A stretch of DNA of 64,000 nucleotides, taken from assembly GCF_947487915.1 (NCBI RefSeq), contig NZ_CANKYH010000002.1:62001-126000 (forward strand). The letters are read 5' to 3'. A program made the position numbers and the translations under genes. The stretch's first letter is position 1; each line of letters begins with the position of its first letter. Origin of the DNA: an uncultured Serinicoccus sp. (GTDB taxonomy: Bacteria > Actinomycetota > Actinomycetes > Actinomycetales > Dermatophilaceae). Shown one piece after another: positions 16,611 to 25,783 of this stretch. The notes beneath the pieces are model-generated. The model did no database searches and was not told the origin of the DNA. It saw only the letters and a program-made list of their open reading frames with translations.

Positions 16611-16750
16611 GGGCTGGGCCCGACCAGCCGGACCTGAGCAGAGAAAGGCTCCCTGAGCAGGCGCTGGGCCCGACCAGCCGGACCTGAGCAGAGAAAGGCT
16701 CCCTGAGCAGGCGCTGGAACCCCTGCCTCGGGAGCCTTCCTCTGCTCAGG
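16611..16750. repeat. repeat array B: second copy of the direct/inverted element
   Basis: Same structure as array A: two 50-bp units, then hairpin arms at 16683-16703 and 16730-16750, with one mismatch. The two arrays are about 245 bp apart and nearly identical over the shared part, so one is a recent duplicate of the other. Confidence 0.85.
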
Positions 16751-16774
16751 ACGCGGACGGGGAGTGCGGGGCGG

Positions 16775-16814
16775 GGGAGCGGCGAGCGGGGAGCGGGGAG
16801 CGGGGAGCGGGGGG
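16775..16814. repeat. GAGCGGG heptamer tract
   Basis: About five imperfect tandem copies of GAGCGGG upstream of the pdxS promoter. A simple-sequence tract, possibly variable in copy number. Confidence 0.7.
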
Positions 16815-16950
16815 CGGCATACCTGGTCCGGGGGCGCGCCAGCGGTCCGTAGACTGAGCGGGCGGGCGCCCCCACCCGCACCGCACCCCGACGCCACTGC
16901 ACCGCACTCCGCACCCACCCACCCGACCGAGCACGAGAGGCCCCCCAGGC

Positions 16951-17850
16951 ATGTCCGAGCCCACCCAGCCCACCACCGGCACCACCCGCGTCAAGCGCGG
17001 CATGGCCGACATGCTCAAGGGCGGCGTCATCATGGACGTCGTCACCCCCGAGCAGGCCAAGATCGCCGAGGACGCGGGGGCCGTCGCCGTCATGGCGCTG
17101 GAGCGGGTGCCGGCCGACATCCGGGCGCAGGGCGGGGTCTCCCGGATGAGCGACCCGGACATGATCGACGGCATCATCGAGGCGGTGTCGATCCCGGTCA
17201 TGGCCAAGGCCCGGATCGGCCACTTCGTCGAGGCCCAGGTGCTGCAGAGCCTCGGGGTCGACTACGTCGACGAGTCCGAGGTGCTCACCCCGGCCGACTA
17301 CGCCCACCACATCGACAAGTGGGCCTTCACCGTGCCCTTCGTCTGCGGCGCGACCAACCTGGGCGAGGCGCTGCGCCGGATCACCGAGGGGGCGGCGATG
17401 ATCCGCTCCAAGGGCGAGGCCGGCACCGGCGACGTCTCCAACGCCACCACCCACATGCGCTCGATCCGCGGCGAGATCAACCGGCTCTCGTCGCTGGCCG
17501 ACGACGAGCTCTACGTCGCGGCCAAGGAGCTGCAGGCGCCCTACGAGCTCGTCAAGGAGGTCGCGCGGGCCGGGAAGCTCCCGGTGGTGCTCTTCACCGC
17601 GGGCGGCATCGCCACCCCCGCCGACGCCGCGATGATGATGCAGCTCGGAGCCGAGGGGGTCTTCGTCGGCTCCGGCATCTTCAAGGCCGGCAACCCCGCG
17701 CAGCGGGCCGCGGCCATCGTCAAGGCCACGACTTTCCACGACGACCCCGACACGCTGGCCGAGGTCTCCCGCGGTCTCGGCGAGGCCATGGTCGGGATCA
17801 ACGTCGACGACATCCCGCAGCCGCACCGGCTCGCCGAGCGCGGCTGGTGA
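16951..17850 (+). CDS. pdxS: pyridoxal 5'-phosphate synthase subunit PdxS
   Basis: Synthase subunit of the DXP-independent vitamin B6 pathway: builds PLP from ribose 5-phosphate, glyceraldehyde 3-phosphate and ammonia supplied by PdxT; forms a 12-mer core. 299 residues. Family stretches include [20 protein letters not shown], the lysine in [11 protein letters not shown], and [20 protein letters not shown]. Its stop overlaps the pdxT start by GTGA. The promoter is probably the TAGACT box at 16850. Confidence 0.97.
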   Translation: MSEPTQPTTGTTRVKRGMADMLKGGVIMDVVTPEQAKIAEDAGAVAVMALERVPADIRAQGGVSRMSDPDMIDGIIEAVSIPVMAKARIGHFVEAQVLQSLGVDYVDESEVLTPADYAHHIDKWAFTVPFVCGATNLGEALRRITEGAAMIRSKGEAGTGDVSNATTHMRSIRGEINRLSSLADDELYVAAKELQAPYELVKEVARAGKLPVVLFTAGGIATPADAAMMMQLGAEGVFVGSGIFKAGNPAQRAAAIVKATTFHDDPDTLAEVSRGLGEAMVGINVDDIPQPHRLAERGW

Positions 17851-18548
17851 GCGAGGCCGACCAGGAGCAGTCGGGCCGAGAGCCCGGCCAGCAGGCCGGC
17901 GACGAGCACCAGTCGCACGAAGGGCCCGAGCAGCAGGCCGGCGACCAGCAGACCAACGGCCGCCGCCCCGTCGTCGGTGTCCTCGCGGTCCAGGGGGACG
18001 TGCGCGAGCATGTCGCCGCGCTGGACGCCTGCGGGGCCGACCCGCGCCTGGTCCGCCGGCCCCGCGAGCTGGGGGGCCTGGACGGCCTCGTGATCCCCGG
18101 CGGCGAGTCGACGACCATCGACCGGCTGTGCCGGATCTTCGGGCTGCACGAGCCGATCCGGCGCCTCGTCGTCGAGGGGCTGCCGGTCTACGGCTCCTGC
18201 GCGGGGATGATCCAGCTCGCCGACGAGATCCTCGACGGGCATCCCGAGCAGCAGACCTTCGGCGGCATCGACATGACCGTGCGACGCAACGCCTTCGGGC
18301 GCCAGGTCGACAGCTTCGAGACCGACCTGCAGATCGCCGGGCTCCCCGACCCCGACCGCCTCTTCCCCGCCGTGTTCATCCGCGCGCCGTGGGTGGAGCG
18401 GCTCGGCGACGAGGTCGAGGTCCTCGCCGCGGTGGAGGGCCACCCCGTCGCCGTCCGGCAGGGCCACCTGCTCGCCACGAGCTTCCACCCGGAGGTCACC
18501 GGCGACCACCGGGTGCACGCGCTCTTCGTCCGGCTCTGCTCAGGCTGA
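17847..18548 (+). CDS. pdxT: pyridoxal 5'-phosphate synthase glutaminase subunit PdxT with N-terminal extension
   Basis: Class I glutamine amidotransferase that releases ammonia for PdxS. 233 residues, against about 190-200 usual. Nucleophile Cys is in GSCAGM, His-Glu in [10 protein letters not shown]; the Gly-Gly-Glu-Ser motif is IPGGESTT. The first 43 residues are hydrophilic and rich in Gln, Glu and Gly with a repeated QQAGDE/QQAGDQ. The conserved domain begins at [16 protein letters not shown], and no ATG or GTG nearer to it is in frame, so the extension looks genuine. Overlaps pdxS by GTGA. Confidence 0.95.
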   Translation: MSEADQEQSGREPGQQAGDEHQSHEGPEQQAGDQQTNGRRPVVGVLAVQGDVREHVAALDACGADPRLVRRPRELGGLDGLVIPGGESTTIDRLCRIFGLHEPIRRLVVEGLPVYGSCAGMIQLADEILDGHPEQQTFGGIDMTVRRNAFGRQVDSFETDLQIAGLPDPDRLFPAVFIRAPWVERLGDEVEVLAAVEGHPVAVRQGHLLATSFHPEVTGDHRVHALFVRLCSG

Positions 18549-19073
18549 GTCCGGCAGGATCATGAGGACCAGGTCGTCCGCATGGTCGGGCACCCAGCCC
18601 GGCCGCAGCGTGGCGACGTCCCGCCAGCCCCGGCGCAGGTAGAGCGCCCGCGCGGCCGCGTGGCCGGGGAAGACGTCGAGCACCGGCATCAACCCCTGCC
18701 GGCGGGCCCAGTCGACGGCGGTGTCCAGCAGCCGGCCGCCCAGGCCGAGCCCCGCCCGACCCGGCCCGACGAAGAGCGTGGACACGGAGCCGAGCCGGGC
18801 GAGCGGCATACCGGTCGCGGCGAGGAAGCCCCGGCCGATCTCACCGTCCTCGACCCGGTCGACCGCGACGTGCCCGGCGAGCGCCCCGTCGACCTCCACC
18901 ACCCACGCGGCCAGATCGCGGGGCCGGGCCACGAACTGCTCGGCCGGCACCGGCAGCGGGTTCCGCATGGGGTAGCCGGTCGTCGGCTGCTGGGCGAGCA
19001 GCAGCCGCGCCAGCTCGCGGACGTCCTCGTCCGCTCGCGGGCGGAGCAGGACGCCGTCGGGGGAGGAGGGCAC
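18540..19073 (-). CDS. GNAT family N-acetyltransferase
   Basis: 177 residues. The acetyl-CoA loop is [20 protein letters not shown], preceded by the strand SVSTLFV, and the C-terminal [19 protein letters not shown] is typical. GTG start at 19073 after GGAGGAGGG. It ends inside the 3' end of pdxT (9-bp overlap, opposite strand). Acceptor substrate unknown. Confidence 0.85.
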   Translation of the reverse strand: MPSSPDGVLLRPRADEDVRELARLLLAQQPTTGYPMRNPLPVPAEQFVARPRDLAAWVVEVDGALAGHVAVDRVEDGEIGRGFLAATGMPLARLGSVSTLFVGPGRAGLGLGGRLLDTAVDWARRQGLMPVLDVFPGHAAARALYLRRGWRDVATLRPGWVPDHADDLVLMILPDSA

Positions 19074-19145
19074 GACCCGAGCCTAGGCGTGGTGGCGACG
19101 GTATGCCGTGGTGCCCGCCGGCGAGGGTCGCCTCGGCCGGCGATC

Positions 19146-21476
19146 TCAGCGCAGGTAGCGCCCCAGGGCGGTCATCGTGGTGTCGGTGATCCCGCCGTCG
19201 CCGCCGAGGACGTACATCGAGCCCGGCCGCAGGTGGGTGAGCGCCAGGTCGGCACCGCGCACCACCCGGTCGCCGCGCGTCAGCACCAACGGGGCGTCGT
19301 GCCGACCGGCCAGGGCGGCCGCGACGAGGGCGTCCGGGAAGTCGGTGCCGAGCGCGACGAACGAGGGCTCGGTGCTCCGGGGGAAAGTCGCCGCGATCTT
19401 GGCCGCCGTGCGGTAGCGATCCGTGCCTGCCCAGCGCTGGGCCCCGGCGGAGGCGTAGCGACCCGCCTCGCGCAGGACCGACGCCGAGACGGCACCGTCG
19501 CCGCCCAGGACGACCACCTCGCGCGGACGCAGCCGCTCCAGCGCGCGTCGCGTGCTGGGGTGCAGCTCGTCCCCCCGCGTCAGGAGCAGCGGCACCTGCT
19601 CGCCGTTGGCGACCGCGGCCCCGGCCAGCGCGTCCGGGAACGCCTGCCCGCTGGCGAGCAGCACCCGGTCGACGCGGGAGGGGTAGTAGTCCGAGAGCGC
19701 GGCCGCGGTGGCGTACCGGTCGGTCCCGGCCACCCGGTCCACCCGGCCGGTACGGGCGTAGGAGCGCAGCTCGGTGAGGACCGTTCCGCTCACGGCCCCG
19801 GTGCCACCGAGGACGACGAGCCGGTCCGGGCGCAGCCGGGTCAGCGCGCGTCGCGTGGCGCCGGGCAGGTCGTCCGCCCGGCTGAGCAGGATCGGGGCGT
19901 CGTAGACCCCGGCCCGGGCCGAGGCGGCCAGGGCGTCGGGGTAGTCCTGGCCGGACACCACGTAGACCACCTCGAGGCCGGGGGACCACTGCTCGGCCAC
20001 GGTCGCCGCGGTGCCGTAGCGGTCGGTGCCGCCGAGCCGGACCGGTCCGGTCGGCGCCGGGGCGGGCGAGGCGAAGGTGAAGTAGTCCGAGGACAGGCCG
20101 TCGGACCACGTCGGCCAGTAGCGGGCGAGCATGAGACCCGTGCCGGTGGCGTGGGCCCAGGTGTACTGCCCGGCGGCGGTGAAGCCCTCCACCCGGGCGG
20201 TGAGGACCCGACCACCCCAGGCGCCCACCCCGTCGCGGGTCAGCACCTGGATGCGCTCCACCCGGTGGATGCCGTAGCGCTGCTGCAGCGCGGTGCGGGG
20301 CAGCGAGGCGCTCCAGCGGTGCCGCGGGTTGGCCGCCACCGCGTCGTAGGGGTCCCGCTGGGCGGTGAGGTAGTCGTGGCCGTTGCCCGAGGCGATCGTC
20401 TGACCGCCGGTGGAGGCGGAGTACATCGTCGTCGCCAGCCGGCGTCCGTTCGGGAAGGCGAAGGTCAGCACCTGCCCCGACGTCGCGTTCACCGCGCTCG
20501 TGTTGGCGGAGTACTCGTAGGAGGTGATGCTGCCGTCGCCGCGACGCACCCCACGGCCCCGGTATGCCTGGCACGCGGTCGTGTCGCAGATGTCGTAGTA
20601 GCTGGTGCTGGCGCTGCGCTCGGCGTAGGTGCGGGCAGCGACCGACTGGGCCTGCAGCGCCTCGGGGTGGAAGGAGGGGCCCATCTCCGCGGCGACCACC
20701 GAGCGCAGGTAGTGCTCCAGCGGCAGGTGGTTGACGGTCGCCAGCGCGGTGCTGCCGCGGTGGGTGGCCGTGACGGCCCCGCGGTAGATGCGCCGGGAGC
20801 CGTCCGGGAGGACGAGGTCGACCGTCTTCTCGGAGGGGGAGCTGAAGGTCACCGGGCAGCGCCGGGACATGCCCGAGGGCCACCAGGTCGACCAGGAGGA
20901 ACCGTCATACCCCTGCAGGACGCAGGAGGTCGCCGAGCCGCCGGTCGCGCGGACCCGCCACTGGCTGCGTCCGGACGGCAGGGCGTAGGTCGTGCCGCCC
21001 GCCGCGGCGCCGACGCGCAGCCCGCTGCGGTGCGCCACCTGGGTGATCCCGTCGTGGTCGATGGTGATGCCCACGGAGATGTCCGAGGCCGCCCAGGTCT
21101 CCAGGCGGGTACCGGGGTAGTAGAAGGAGAGGATCCGATCGTGCGACAGGCCCTGCAGACCGGCACCGTGGGCCCCCCACTGCGACATGCCGATCCGGTG
21201 GCCGAAGCCGCCGCCGGTGATGTCGTAGCTGCCGTCGGCCGGCACCGGGTAGACCTCGGAACCGGGCACGGGGGCCGGGAGCACGGAGCTGTCCGTGACC
21301 ACCGTGGTCTCCCCGAGCTCCTCGGGCGTCTGCACGGGCTCGGCCGACTCGGCCTGCTGGGCGTGGGGGAGGGCGTCCTGCGCCGCGTCCTGCTCCTGCG
21401 GGGCGGCCGTGGCCGGCGCACCGGTGAGGGAGAGGACGAGAGCGAGGGTGAGGCCGACGAGGGACGGTCGTCGCAC
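19146..21476 (-). CDS. secreted SpoIID/LytB-domain protein with three cell-wall-binding repeats
   Basis: 776 residues. A Sec signal peptide ([20 protein letters not shown]...) comes first. A SpoIID/LytB domain follows, with [35 protein letters not shown] and [13 protein letters not shown]; related domains cleave peptidoglycan. Three copies of cell-wall-binding repeat 2 end the protein, each starting with a G-T-D-R-Y motif ([36 protein letters not shown]). The GTG at 21476 is chosen because GGAG lies six bases upstream and it opens the signal peptide; a longer open frame lacks one. Likely a wall-attached remodelling enzyme. Confidence 0.88.
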   Translation of the reverse strand: MRRPSLVGLTLALVLSLTGAPATAAPQEQDAAQDALPHAQQAESAEPVQTPEELGETTVVTDSSVLPAPVPGSEVYPVPADGSYDITGGGFGHRIGMSQWGAHGAGLQGLSHDRILSFYYPGTRLETWAASDISVGITIDHDGITQVAHRSGLRVGAAAGGTTYALPSGRSQWRVRATGGSATSCVLQGYDGSSWSTWWPSGMSRRCPVTFSSPSEKTVDLVLPDGSRRIYRGAVTATHRGSTALATVNHLPLEHYLRSVVAAEMGPSFHPEALQAQSVAARTYAERSASTSYYDICDTTACQAYRGRGVRRGDGSITSYEYSANTSAVNATSGQVLTFAFPNGRRLATTMYSASTGGQTIASGNGHDYLTAQRDPYDAVAANPRHRWSASLPRTALQQRYGIHRVERIQVLTRDGVGAWGGRVLTARVEGFTAAGQYTWAHATGTGLMLARYWPTWSDGLSSDYFTFASPAPAPTGPVRLGGTDRYGTAATVAEQWSPGLEVVYVVSGQDYPDALAASARAGVYDAPILLSRADDLPGATRRALTRLRPDRLVVLGGTGAVSGTVLTELRSYARTGRVDRVAGTDRYATAAALSDYYPSRVDRVLLASGQAFPDALAGAAVANGEQVPLLLTRGDELHPSTRRALERLRPREVVVLGGDGAVSASVLREAGRYASAGAQRWAGTDRYRTAAKIAATFPRSTEPSFVALGTDFPDALVAAALAGRHDAPLVLTRGDRVVRGADLALTHLRPGSMYVLGGDGGITDTTMTALGRYLR

Positions 21477-21735
21477 GATGACTCCAGGAGGATGGGAGGG
21501 GTGCCTGAGCAGGGACGTTGCTCCGGCGCTCATTACTATGCGGTACGCGATGTGCCTGGGGCAAGAGTGGCGGGTGATCTCGTCACCGGCCCCGGGCCGA
21601 CTCCCGAGGCTCCCGCCGGGTCGGTCGGGTCCGTCGGGGCGGCCCGCCCCGGCAGGTAGCCTGAGGAGCTGTGCCGCGCCGACCGGGACGGGCACGGCAT
21701 ACCTGACCCGCACGTCGACAGATCGAGGAGCAACG

Positions 21736-22506
21736 ATGAGTGGCCACTCCAAGTGGGCGACGACCAAGCACAAGAAGGCCGCGATCGACGCCAAGCGGGC
21801 CAACCTCTTCGCCAAGCTCATCAAGAACATCGAGGTCGCTGCCCGGATGGGTGGGGGAGACCCGGCCGGCAACCCGACCCTCTACGACGCCATCCAGAAG
21901 GCCAAGAAGAGCTCGGTGCCCAACGACAACATCGACCGCGCCGTCAAGCGCGGCAGCGGCGCGGAGGCGGGCGGCGCGAGCTACGAGGCCCTGGTCTACG
22001 AGGGGTATGCCCCGGGGGGCGTCGCGCTCTACATCGAGTGCCTCACCGACAACAAGAACCGCGCGGTGATGGAGGTGCGCACCGCCCTGACCCGCAACGG
22101 CGGGTCGATGGCCGACAGCGGCTCGGTGGCCTACCTCTTCGAGCGCAAGGGCCAGGTCGTCGTGCCCAAGGAGCAGGAGAGCGGGGAGGCCAGCGAGGAC
22201 TCGCTGCTCGAGATCGTGCTCGAGTCGGGCGCCGAGGAGGTCGAGGACGTGGGCGAGTCCTTCGAGGTCATCTCCGAGGCCGGTGACGTCGTGGCCGTGC
22301 GGACGGCGCTGCAGGACGCCGGCATGGACTACGACTCGGCCGAGGTGACCTTCGTCCCCAGCATGCAGGTGCCCCTGGACGCCGACGGCGCCAAGAAGGT
22401 CATCCGGGTCGTCGACGCGCTGGAGGACTGCGACGACGTCCAGAACGTCTACTCCAACGCCGACATCCCCGACGAGGTCCTCGCCGAGCTCGACGCCGAG
22501 GACTGA
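21736..22506 (+). CDS. YebC/PmpR family protein (TACO1-like)
   Basis: 256-residue YebC-type protein. [20 protein letters not shown] is the family N-terminus, followed by [16 protein letters not shown] and the acidic C-terminal region. Members act as transcriptional regulators or as translation factors that relieve ribosome stalling. ATG 21736 with GAGGAG upstream. It precedes ruvCAB, as in most actinobacteria. Confidence 0.94.
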   Translation: MSGHSKWATTKHKKAAIDAKRANLFAKLIKNIEVAARMGGGDPAGNPTLYDAIQKAKKSSVPNDNIDRAVKRGSGAEAGGASYEALVYEGYAPGGVALYIECLTDNKNRAVMEVRTALTRNGGSMADSGSVAYLFERKGQVVVPKEQESGEASEDSLLEIVLESGAEEVEDVGESFEVISEAGDVVAVRTALQDAGMDYDSAEVTFVPSMQVPLDADGAKKVIRVVDALEDCDDVQNVYSNADIPDEVLAELDAED

Positions 22507-22533
22507 GGAGTCGCGAGCGCAGCGAGCCTGACT

Positions 22534-22588
22534 GCTCGAGGCACGCAGGTCGCCCGAGCGGAGCGAGGCCCACGCCGTGCTCTCGAGC
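22534..22588. terminator. hairpin after yebC
   Basis: GCTCGAG-GCACG (22534-22545) pairs with CGTGC-T-CTCGAGC (22576-22588), with one bulged T. The 30-base apical part contains the common GAGCGGAGCGAGG repeat. It could end yebC transcription. Confidence 0.4.
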
Positions 22589-22644
22589 TCTGCTCGGTGG
22601 GTGTGTCGCGCGCGGGCCGGGGCGTCCGGACTTGTAGCGTGGTG

Positions 22645-22660
22645 TCCGAACATCTGTCCA
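22645..22660 (+). promoter_or_regulatory. LexA-box-like site before ruvC
   Basis: CGAAC-ATCT-GTCCA (22647-22660) agrees at eight of ten positions with the actinobacterial LexA dyad CGAAC-N4-GTTCG. It is 21 bp upstream of ruvC, which is often SOS-controlled in this phylum. Confidence 0.35.
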
Positions 22661-22680
22661 CACCAGCGAACGGGAGCGGT

Positions 22681-23349
22681 ATGCGCGTGCTCGGCGTCGA
22701 CCCCGGTCTCACCCGCTGCGGTCTGGGGGTCGTCGAGGGGCTCCCGGGTCGCTCGCTGCGGCTGGTCGAGGTGGGCGTCGTCCGTACCCCACCCGGTGAC
22801 GAGCCGGCCGAGCGCCTGCTCACCCTGCAGACCGAGATCGACGAGTGGCTGGCGCGTACGCGGCCCGACGCGGTGGCCGTGGAGCGGGTCTTCGCCAGCA
22901 CCCGCAACAGCAGCATCATGGGCGTGGCGCAGGCGTCGGCCGTGCCGATGCTGGCCGCCGCCCGGCTCGGGCTGCCCCTGGTGCTGCACACGCCCTCGGA
23001 GGTCAAGGCCGCCGTCACCGGCAACGGCCGCGCGGACAAGGCCCAGGTCACCCACATGGTGACGCGTATCCTCACCCTCGAGCAGGCGCCCCGACCGGCC
23101 GACGCCGCGGACGCGCTGGCGCTGGCGATCTGTCACCTCTGGCGAGGGGCGGCCCGGGTCCGGGCCGACGACGGCGCCGGGGACCGCAACCGCCTCCAGG
23201 ACGCCGAGGACCAGGCGTCCCGGGCGGCTCCCAACCGGCTCGCCCAGCTGCACGCCGAGCACCGCACCGCAGCCCGCTCGGCCAACGCCCGCGCCTCGGC
23301 GCGCGCGGGCGGCCGTCCCACCACCGTCAGCAGGAGGAACCCCCGGTGA
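22681..23349 (+). CDS. ruvC: Holliday junction resolvase RuvC
   Basis: 222-residue endonuclease that cuts Holliday junctions. Acidic catalytic residues: Asp in [10 protein letters not shown] (residue 7), Glu in AVERVF, and the Asp pair in [11 protein letters not shown]. The C-terminus extends beyond the usual length by about 40 basic residues ([16 protein letters not shown]). ATG 22681. Its stop overlaps the ruvA start by GTGA. Confidence 0.96.
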   Translation: MRVLGVDPGLTRCGLGVVEGLPGRSLRLVEVGVVRTPPGDEPAERLLTLQTEIDEWLARTRPDAVAVERVFASTRNSSIMGVAQASAVPMLAAARLGLPLVLHTPSEVKAAVTGNGRADKAQVTHMVTRILTLEQAPRPADAADALALAICHLWRGAARVRADDGAGDRNRLQDAEDQASRAAPNRLAQLHAEHRTAARSANARASARAGGRPTTVSRRNPR

Positions 23350-23963
23350 TCGCCTCGGTCCGCGGACCCGTCCGCCACGTCGGCCTCGACCACGTCGTCG
23401 TCGAGGTCGGGGGGGTGGGCCTGCTCGTGCACACGACCCCGGAGACCGCCGCCGGCTGCCGGACCGGCCAGGAGCTGACCCTGGAGACCACCCTCGTGGT
23501 CCGGGAGGAGTCGCTCACGCTGTACGGCTTCGCCGGTGCCGACGCCAAGGCCCTCTTCGAGCAGGTGCAGACGGTGAGCGGCGTCGGTCCCCGGCTGGCG
23601 CTGGCCATGCTGTCCGTCCACTCGCCCGGGGACGTCCGGGCCGCGCTGGCCCAGGGGGACCTCGTGGCCCTCACCAAGGTCCCGGGCATCGGGCGCAAGT
23701 CGGCCGAGCGACTGGTCCTGGAGCTCAAGGACAAGATCCTGGCGATGGGCGTCGAGCCTGGTCTGGCCGGCGGGGCGGGTGCGGCACCCGGCGGTGGGTC
23801 CGGCGAGGACGCGGTGCACACCCAGGTGCGTGAGGCCCTGCAGGGGCTGGGATGGACCACCCGGCAGGCGGACGGCGCCCTCAGCGCCGTGACCAAGGGG
23901 GACGACGCGCCCACCGACGTGGCCGCCCTGCTGCGTGCGACGTTGCGGGAGCTCGGCCGGTGA
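23346..23963 (+). CDS. ruvA: Holliday junction branch migration protein RuvA
   Basis: 205-residue junction-binding subunit. N-terminal OB fold ([11 protein letters not shown]), two helix-hairpin-helix motifs ([29 protein letters not shown]) and a C-terminal RuvB-binding domain after a Gly/Ala linker. The GTG start overlaps ruvC and the TGA overlaps the ruvB start. Confidence 0.96.
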   Translation: MIASVRGPVRHVGLDHVVVEVGGVGLLVHTTPETAAGCRTGQELTLETTLVVREESLTLYGFAGADAKALFEQVQTVSGVGPRLALAMLSVHSPGDVRAALAQGDLVALTKVPGIGRKSAERLVLELKDKILAMGVEPGLAGGAGAAPGGGSGEDAVHTQVREALQGLGWTTRQADGALSAVTKGDDAPTDVAALLRATLRELGR

Positions 23964-25114
23964 CCGGCGCCGAGGAGGGGGCGAGCGACGGGTCCTACGA
24001 GGTCGACGTGCCGCCGGAGGCCCACCCCGACGGCGGACGGGTCGTCGACCCCTCGGGCACCGACGAGGAGCGCCGGATCGAGGCGGCCCTGCGCCCCCGC
24101 CGGCTGTCGGAGTTCCCCGGCCAGCGCCGGGTGCGCGACCAGCTCGGTCTCGTCCTCGAGGCGGCCCGGCGACGCGGCAGCCCGCCCGACCACGTCCTGC
24201 TCTCCGGCCCGCCCGGGCTGGGCAAGACCACCCTGGCCATGATCATCGCCGGTGAGCTGGAGCAGCCCATCCGCATCACCAGCGGCCCCGCCATCCAGCA
24301 CGCCGGTGACCTGGCCGCCGTGCTGTCCTCGCTGGTGGAGGGCGAGGTGCTCTTCCTCGACGAGATCCACCGGATGTCGCGGCCGGCCGAGGAGATGCTC
24401 TACCTCGCGATGGAGGACTTCCGGGTCGACGTCATCGTCGGGAAGGGCCCGGGCGCCACCGCCATCCCCCTGGAGCTGCCGCCGTTCACCGTCGTCGGGG
24501 CCACGACCCGCGCGGGGCTGCTGCCCGCGCCGCTGCGCGACCGCTTCGGCTTCACCGGGCACCTCGACTACTACGCCACCGAGGACCTCGTGACCATCCT
24601 GCACCGCAACGCGGCGCTGCTGGAGATCGAGGCCGACGAGGCGGGCATCACCCAGATCGCCTCCCGGTCGCGCGGCACCCCACGCATCGCGAACCGGCTG
24701 CTGCGCCGCGTCCGTGACTGGGCGCAGGTCCACGGACAGCACGTCGTTGACGAGGCGGCCGCCCACGAGGCGCTGGCGCTCTTCGACGTCGACGAGCTGG
24801 GGCTCGACCGGCTCGACCGGGCGGTGCTGGAGGCGCTGTGCACCCGCTTCCGCGGCGGCCCGGTCGGGTTGTCGACGCTCGCGGTGGCCGTGGGCGAGGA
24901 GCCCGACACCGTGGAGACCGTGGCCGAGCCCTACCTCGTCCGCGAGGGGTTCATGATCCGCACCCCCCGCGGACGCGCCGCCAGCCCCGCCGCGTGGCAG
25001 CACCTCGGCCTCACCGCACCGCCGGAGGCCGGGGGAGCCGTGCCCGGCCACGGTTCGCCGGGCCGGTTCGGCGGAGAGGACCCCGACGCAGGCACGCTCC
25101 CGCTCGGGGGGTGA
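23960..25114 (+). CDS. ruvB: Holliday junction ATPase RuvB
   Basis: 384-residue AAA+ motor that drives branch migration with RuvA. Walker [12 protein letters not shown], Walker [12 protein letters not shown], sensor 1 VGATTRAG, arginine finger region LRDRFGF, sensor 2 [16 protein letters not shown], and the C-terminal winged helix [12 protein letters not shown]. The last 40 residues (after HLGL) are a Gly/Pro-rich tail outside the fold. Starts at GTG 23960, overlapping ruvA. Confidence 0.96.
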   Translation: MTGAEEGASDGSYEVDVPPEAHPDGGRVVDPSGTDEERRIEAALRPRRLSEFPGQRRVRDQLGLVLEAARRRGSPPDHVLLSGPPGLGKTTLAMIIAGELEQPIRITSGPAIQHAGDLAAVLSSLVEGEVLFLDEIHRMSRPAEEMLYLAMEDFRVDVIVGKGPGATAIPLELPPFTVVGATTRAGLLPAPLRDRFGFTGHLDYYATEDLVTILHRNAALLEIEADEAGITQIASRSRGTPRIANRLLRRVRDWAQVHGQHVVDEAAAHEALALFDVDELGLDRLDRAVLEALCTRFRGGPVGLSTLAVAVGEEPDTVETVAEPYLVREGFMIRTPRGRAASPAAWQHLGLTAPPEAGGAVPGHGSPGRFGGEDPDAGTLPLGG

Positions 25115-25266
25115 CCGTGCTTCTGCTGCCCGGGCGGCACTTTCCCGGTCGGGCGGAGAACGGTGACCGTGCTTCTGCTGCCCGGGCGGCACTTTCCCGG
25201 TCGGGCGGAGAACGGTGACCGTGTTTCTGCCGCCGGGGCGGGACTTTCCCGGTCGCGCGGGAAACG
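25111..25266. repeat. three tandem copies of a 52-bp repeat after ruvB
   Basis: Units begin with GTGACC at 25111, 25163 and 25215, so the period is 52 bp. The first two are identical; the third has several substitutions. Each contains CCCGGGCGGCAC...CCCGGTCGGGCGG, rich in short self-complementary GC blocks. The first unit overlaps the last codon and stop of ruvB. The rest of the 303-bp gap before yajC has a GGCATAC motif and a probable promoter (CTAGACT at 25319-25325). Confidence 0.85.
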
Positions 25267-25417
25267 AGGGAGGCCGACACGGCATACCGGCCTCTTTGGC
25301 CGCCCCAGAAGACTCACCTAGACTGCCCCGGGTGCCTGCCGCGCGCGTCAGCGTGCGCAGCGGGACGACGGCGTCGCACCGGCGCCCCACGAGACACGCT
25401 TTCTGAAGGGTCACTCC

Positions 25418-25783
25418 ATGACACTGGCGACCGGCGCCGCTGCGGGCGCGGGAGGCTCCGGCTTCACGCTGCTCATCCTGGCACTGCCGATCCTCTTCCT
25501 GCTGTTCCTCATGTTCAACCAGCGTCGTCGGGCCAGGGCCGTCACCGACGCGCAGGGGCAGCTGCAGCCGGGCCAGGAGGTCATGACGACCTCCGGCATG
25601 TATGGCGTCGTGCGCGCCATCGAGGGTGACGTGGTCCACCTGGAGGCCGGGGGCTCGGTGTTCCGCTTCCAGCGCCGGGCGATCCTGCCCATCTCCATGG
25701 TGGGTGGCGGCGGCACGGCCCGGGGTGGTGCGGCCGAGTCGGGGGCCGAGGACGGCGACGGCGACGCGGGCCCGCAGCGATGA
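25418..25783 (+). CDS. yajC: Sec translocase accessory subunit YajC
   Basis: 121-residue membrane protein. One N-terminal membrane segment (FTLLILALPILFLLFLMFN) followed by QRRRARA, then the cytosolic domain with QPGQEVMTTSGMYGVV. Partner of SecDF in the holotranslocon. ATG 25418; its stop overlaps the secD start (ATGA). Confidence 0.92.
   Translation: MTLATGAAAGAGGSGFTLLILALPILFLLFLMFNQRRRARAVTDAQGQLQPGQEVMTTSGMYGVVRAIEGDVVHLEAGGSVFRFQRRAILPISMVGGGGTARGGAAESGAEDGDGDAGPQR

Larger units (their letters stand above)
16295..16950. other. 656-bp gap between HIT and pdxS genes
   Basis: No coding sequence. It holds two related repeat arrays (16370-16492, 16611-16750), a GAGCGGG heptamer tract, three GGCATAC motifs and, near its end, a probable pdxS promoter (TAGACT at 16850-16855). 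The usual actinobacterial genes of this place (pgsA, acyltransferase, pimA) are absent. Confidence 0.8.

Noticed and set aside
16370..16750. insertion sequence ends
   Set aside because: The inverted arms would bound only 26 bases and no transposase or target duplication is visible.
18582..21659. 1025-codon open frame on the plus strand
   Set aside because: It is antisense to the SpoIID/cell-wall-binding gene, has Gly/Arg/Val-rich composition without any domain, and arises from strong third-position GC bias of the true gene.
22514..22575. functional element made of GAGCGCAGCGAGC and GAGCGGAGCGAGG
   Set aside because: Such GC-rich near-palindromes are common in high-GC actinobacterial gaps. 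Only the enclosing hairpin is reported.
25111..25266. CRISPR array
   Set aside because: The 52-bp units are directly adjacent with no unique spacers, and no cas gene is near.
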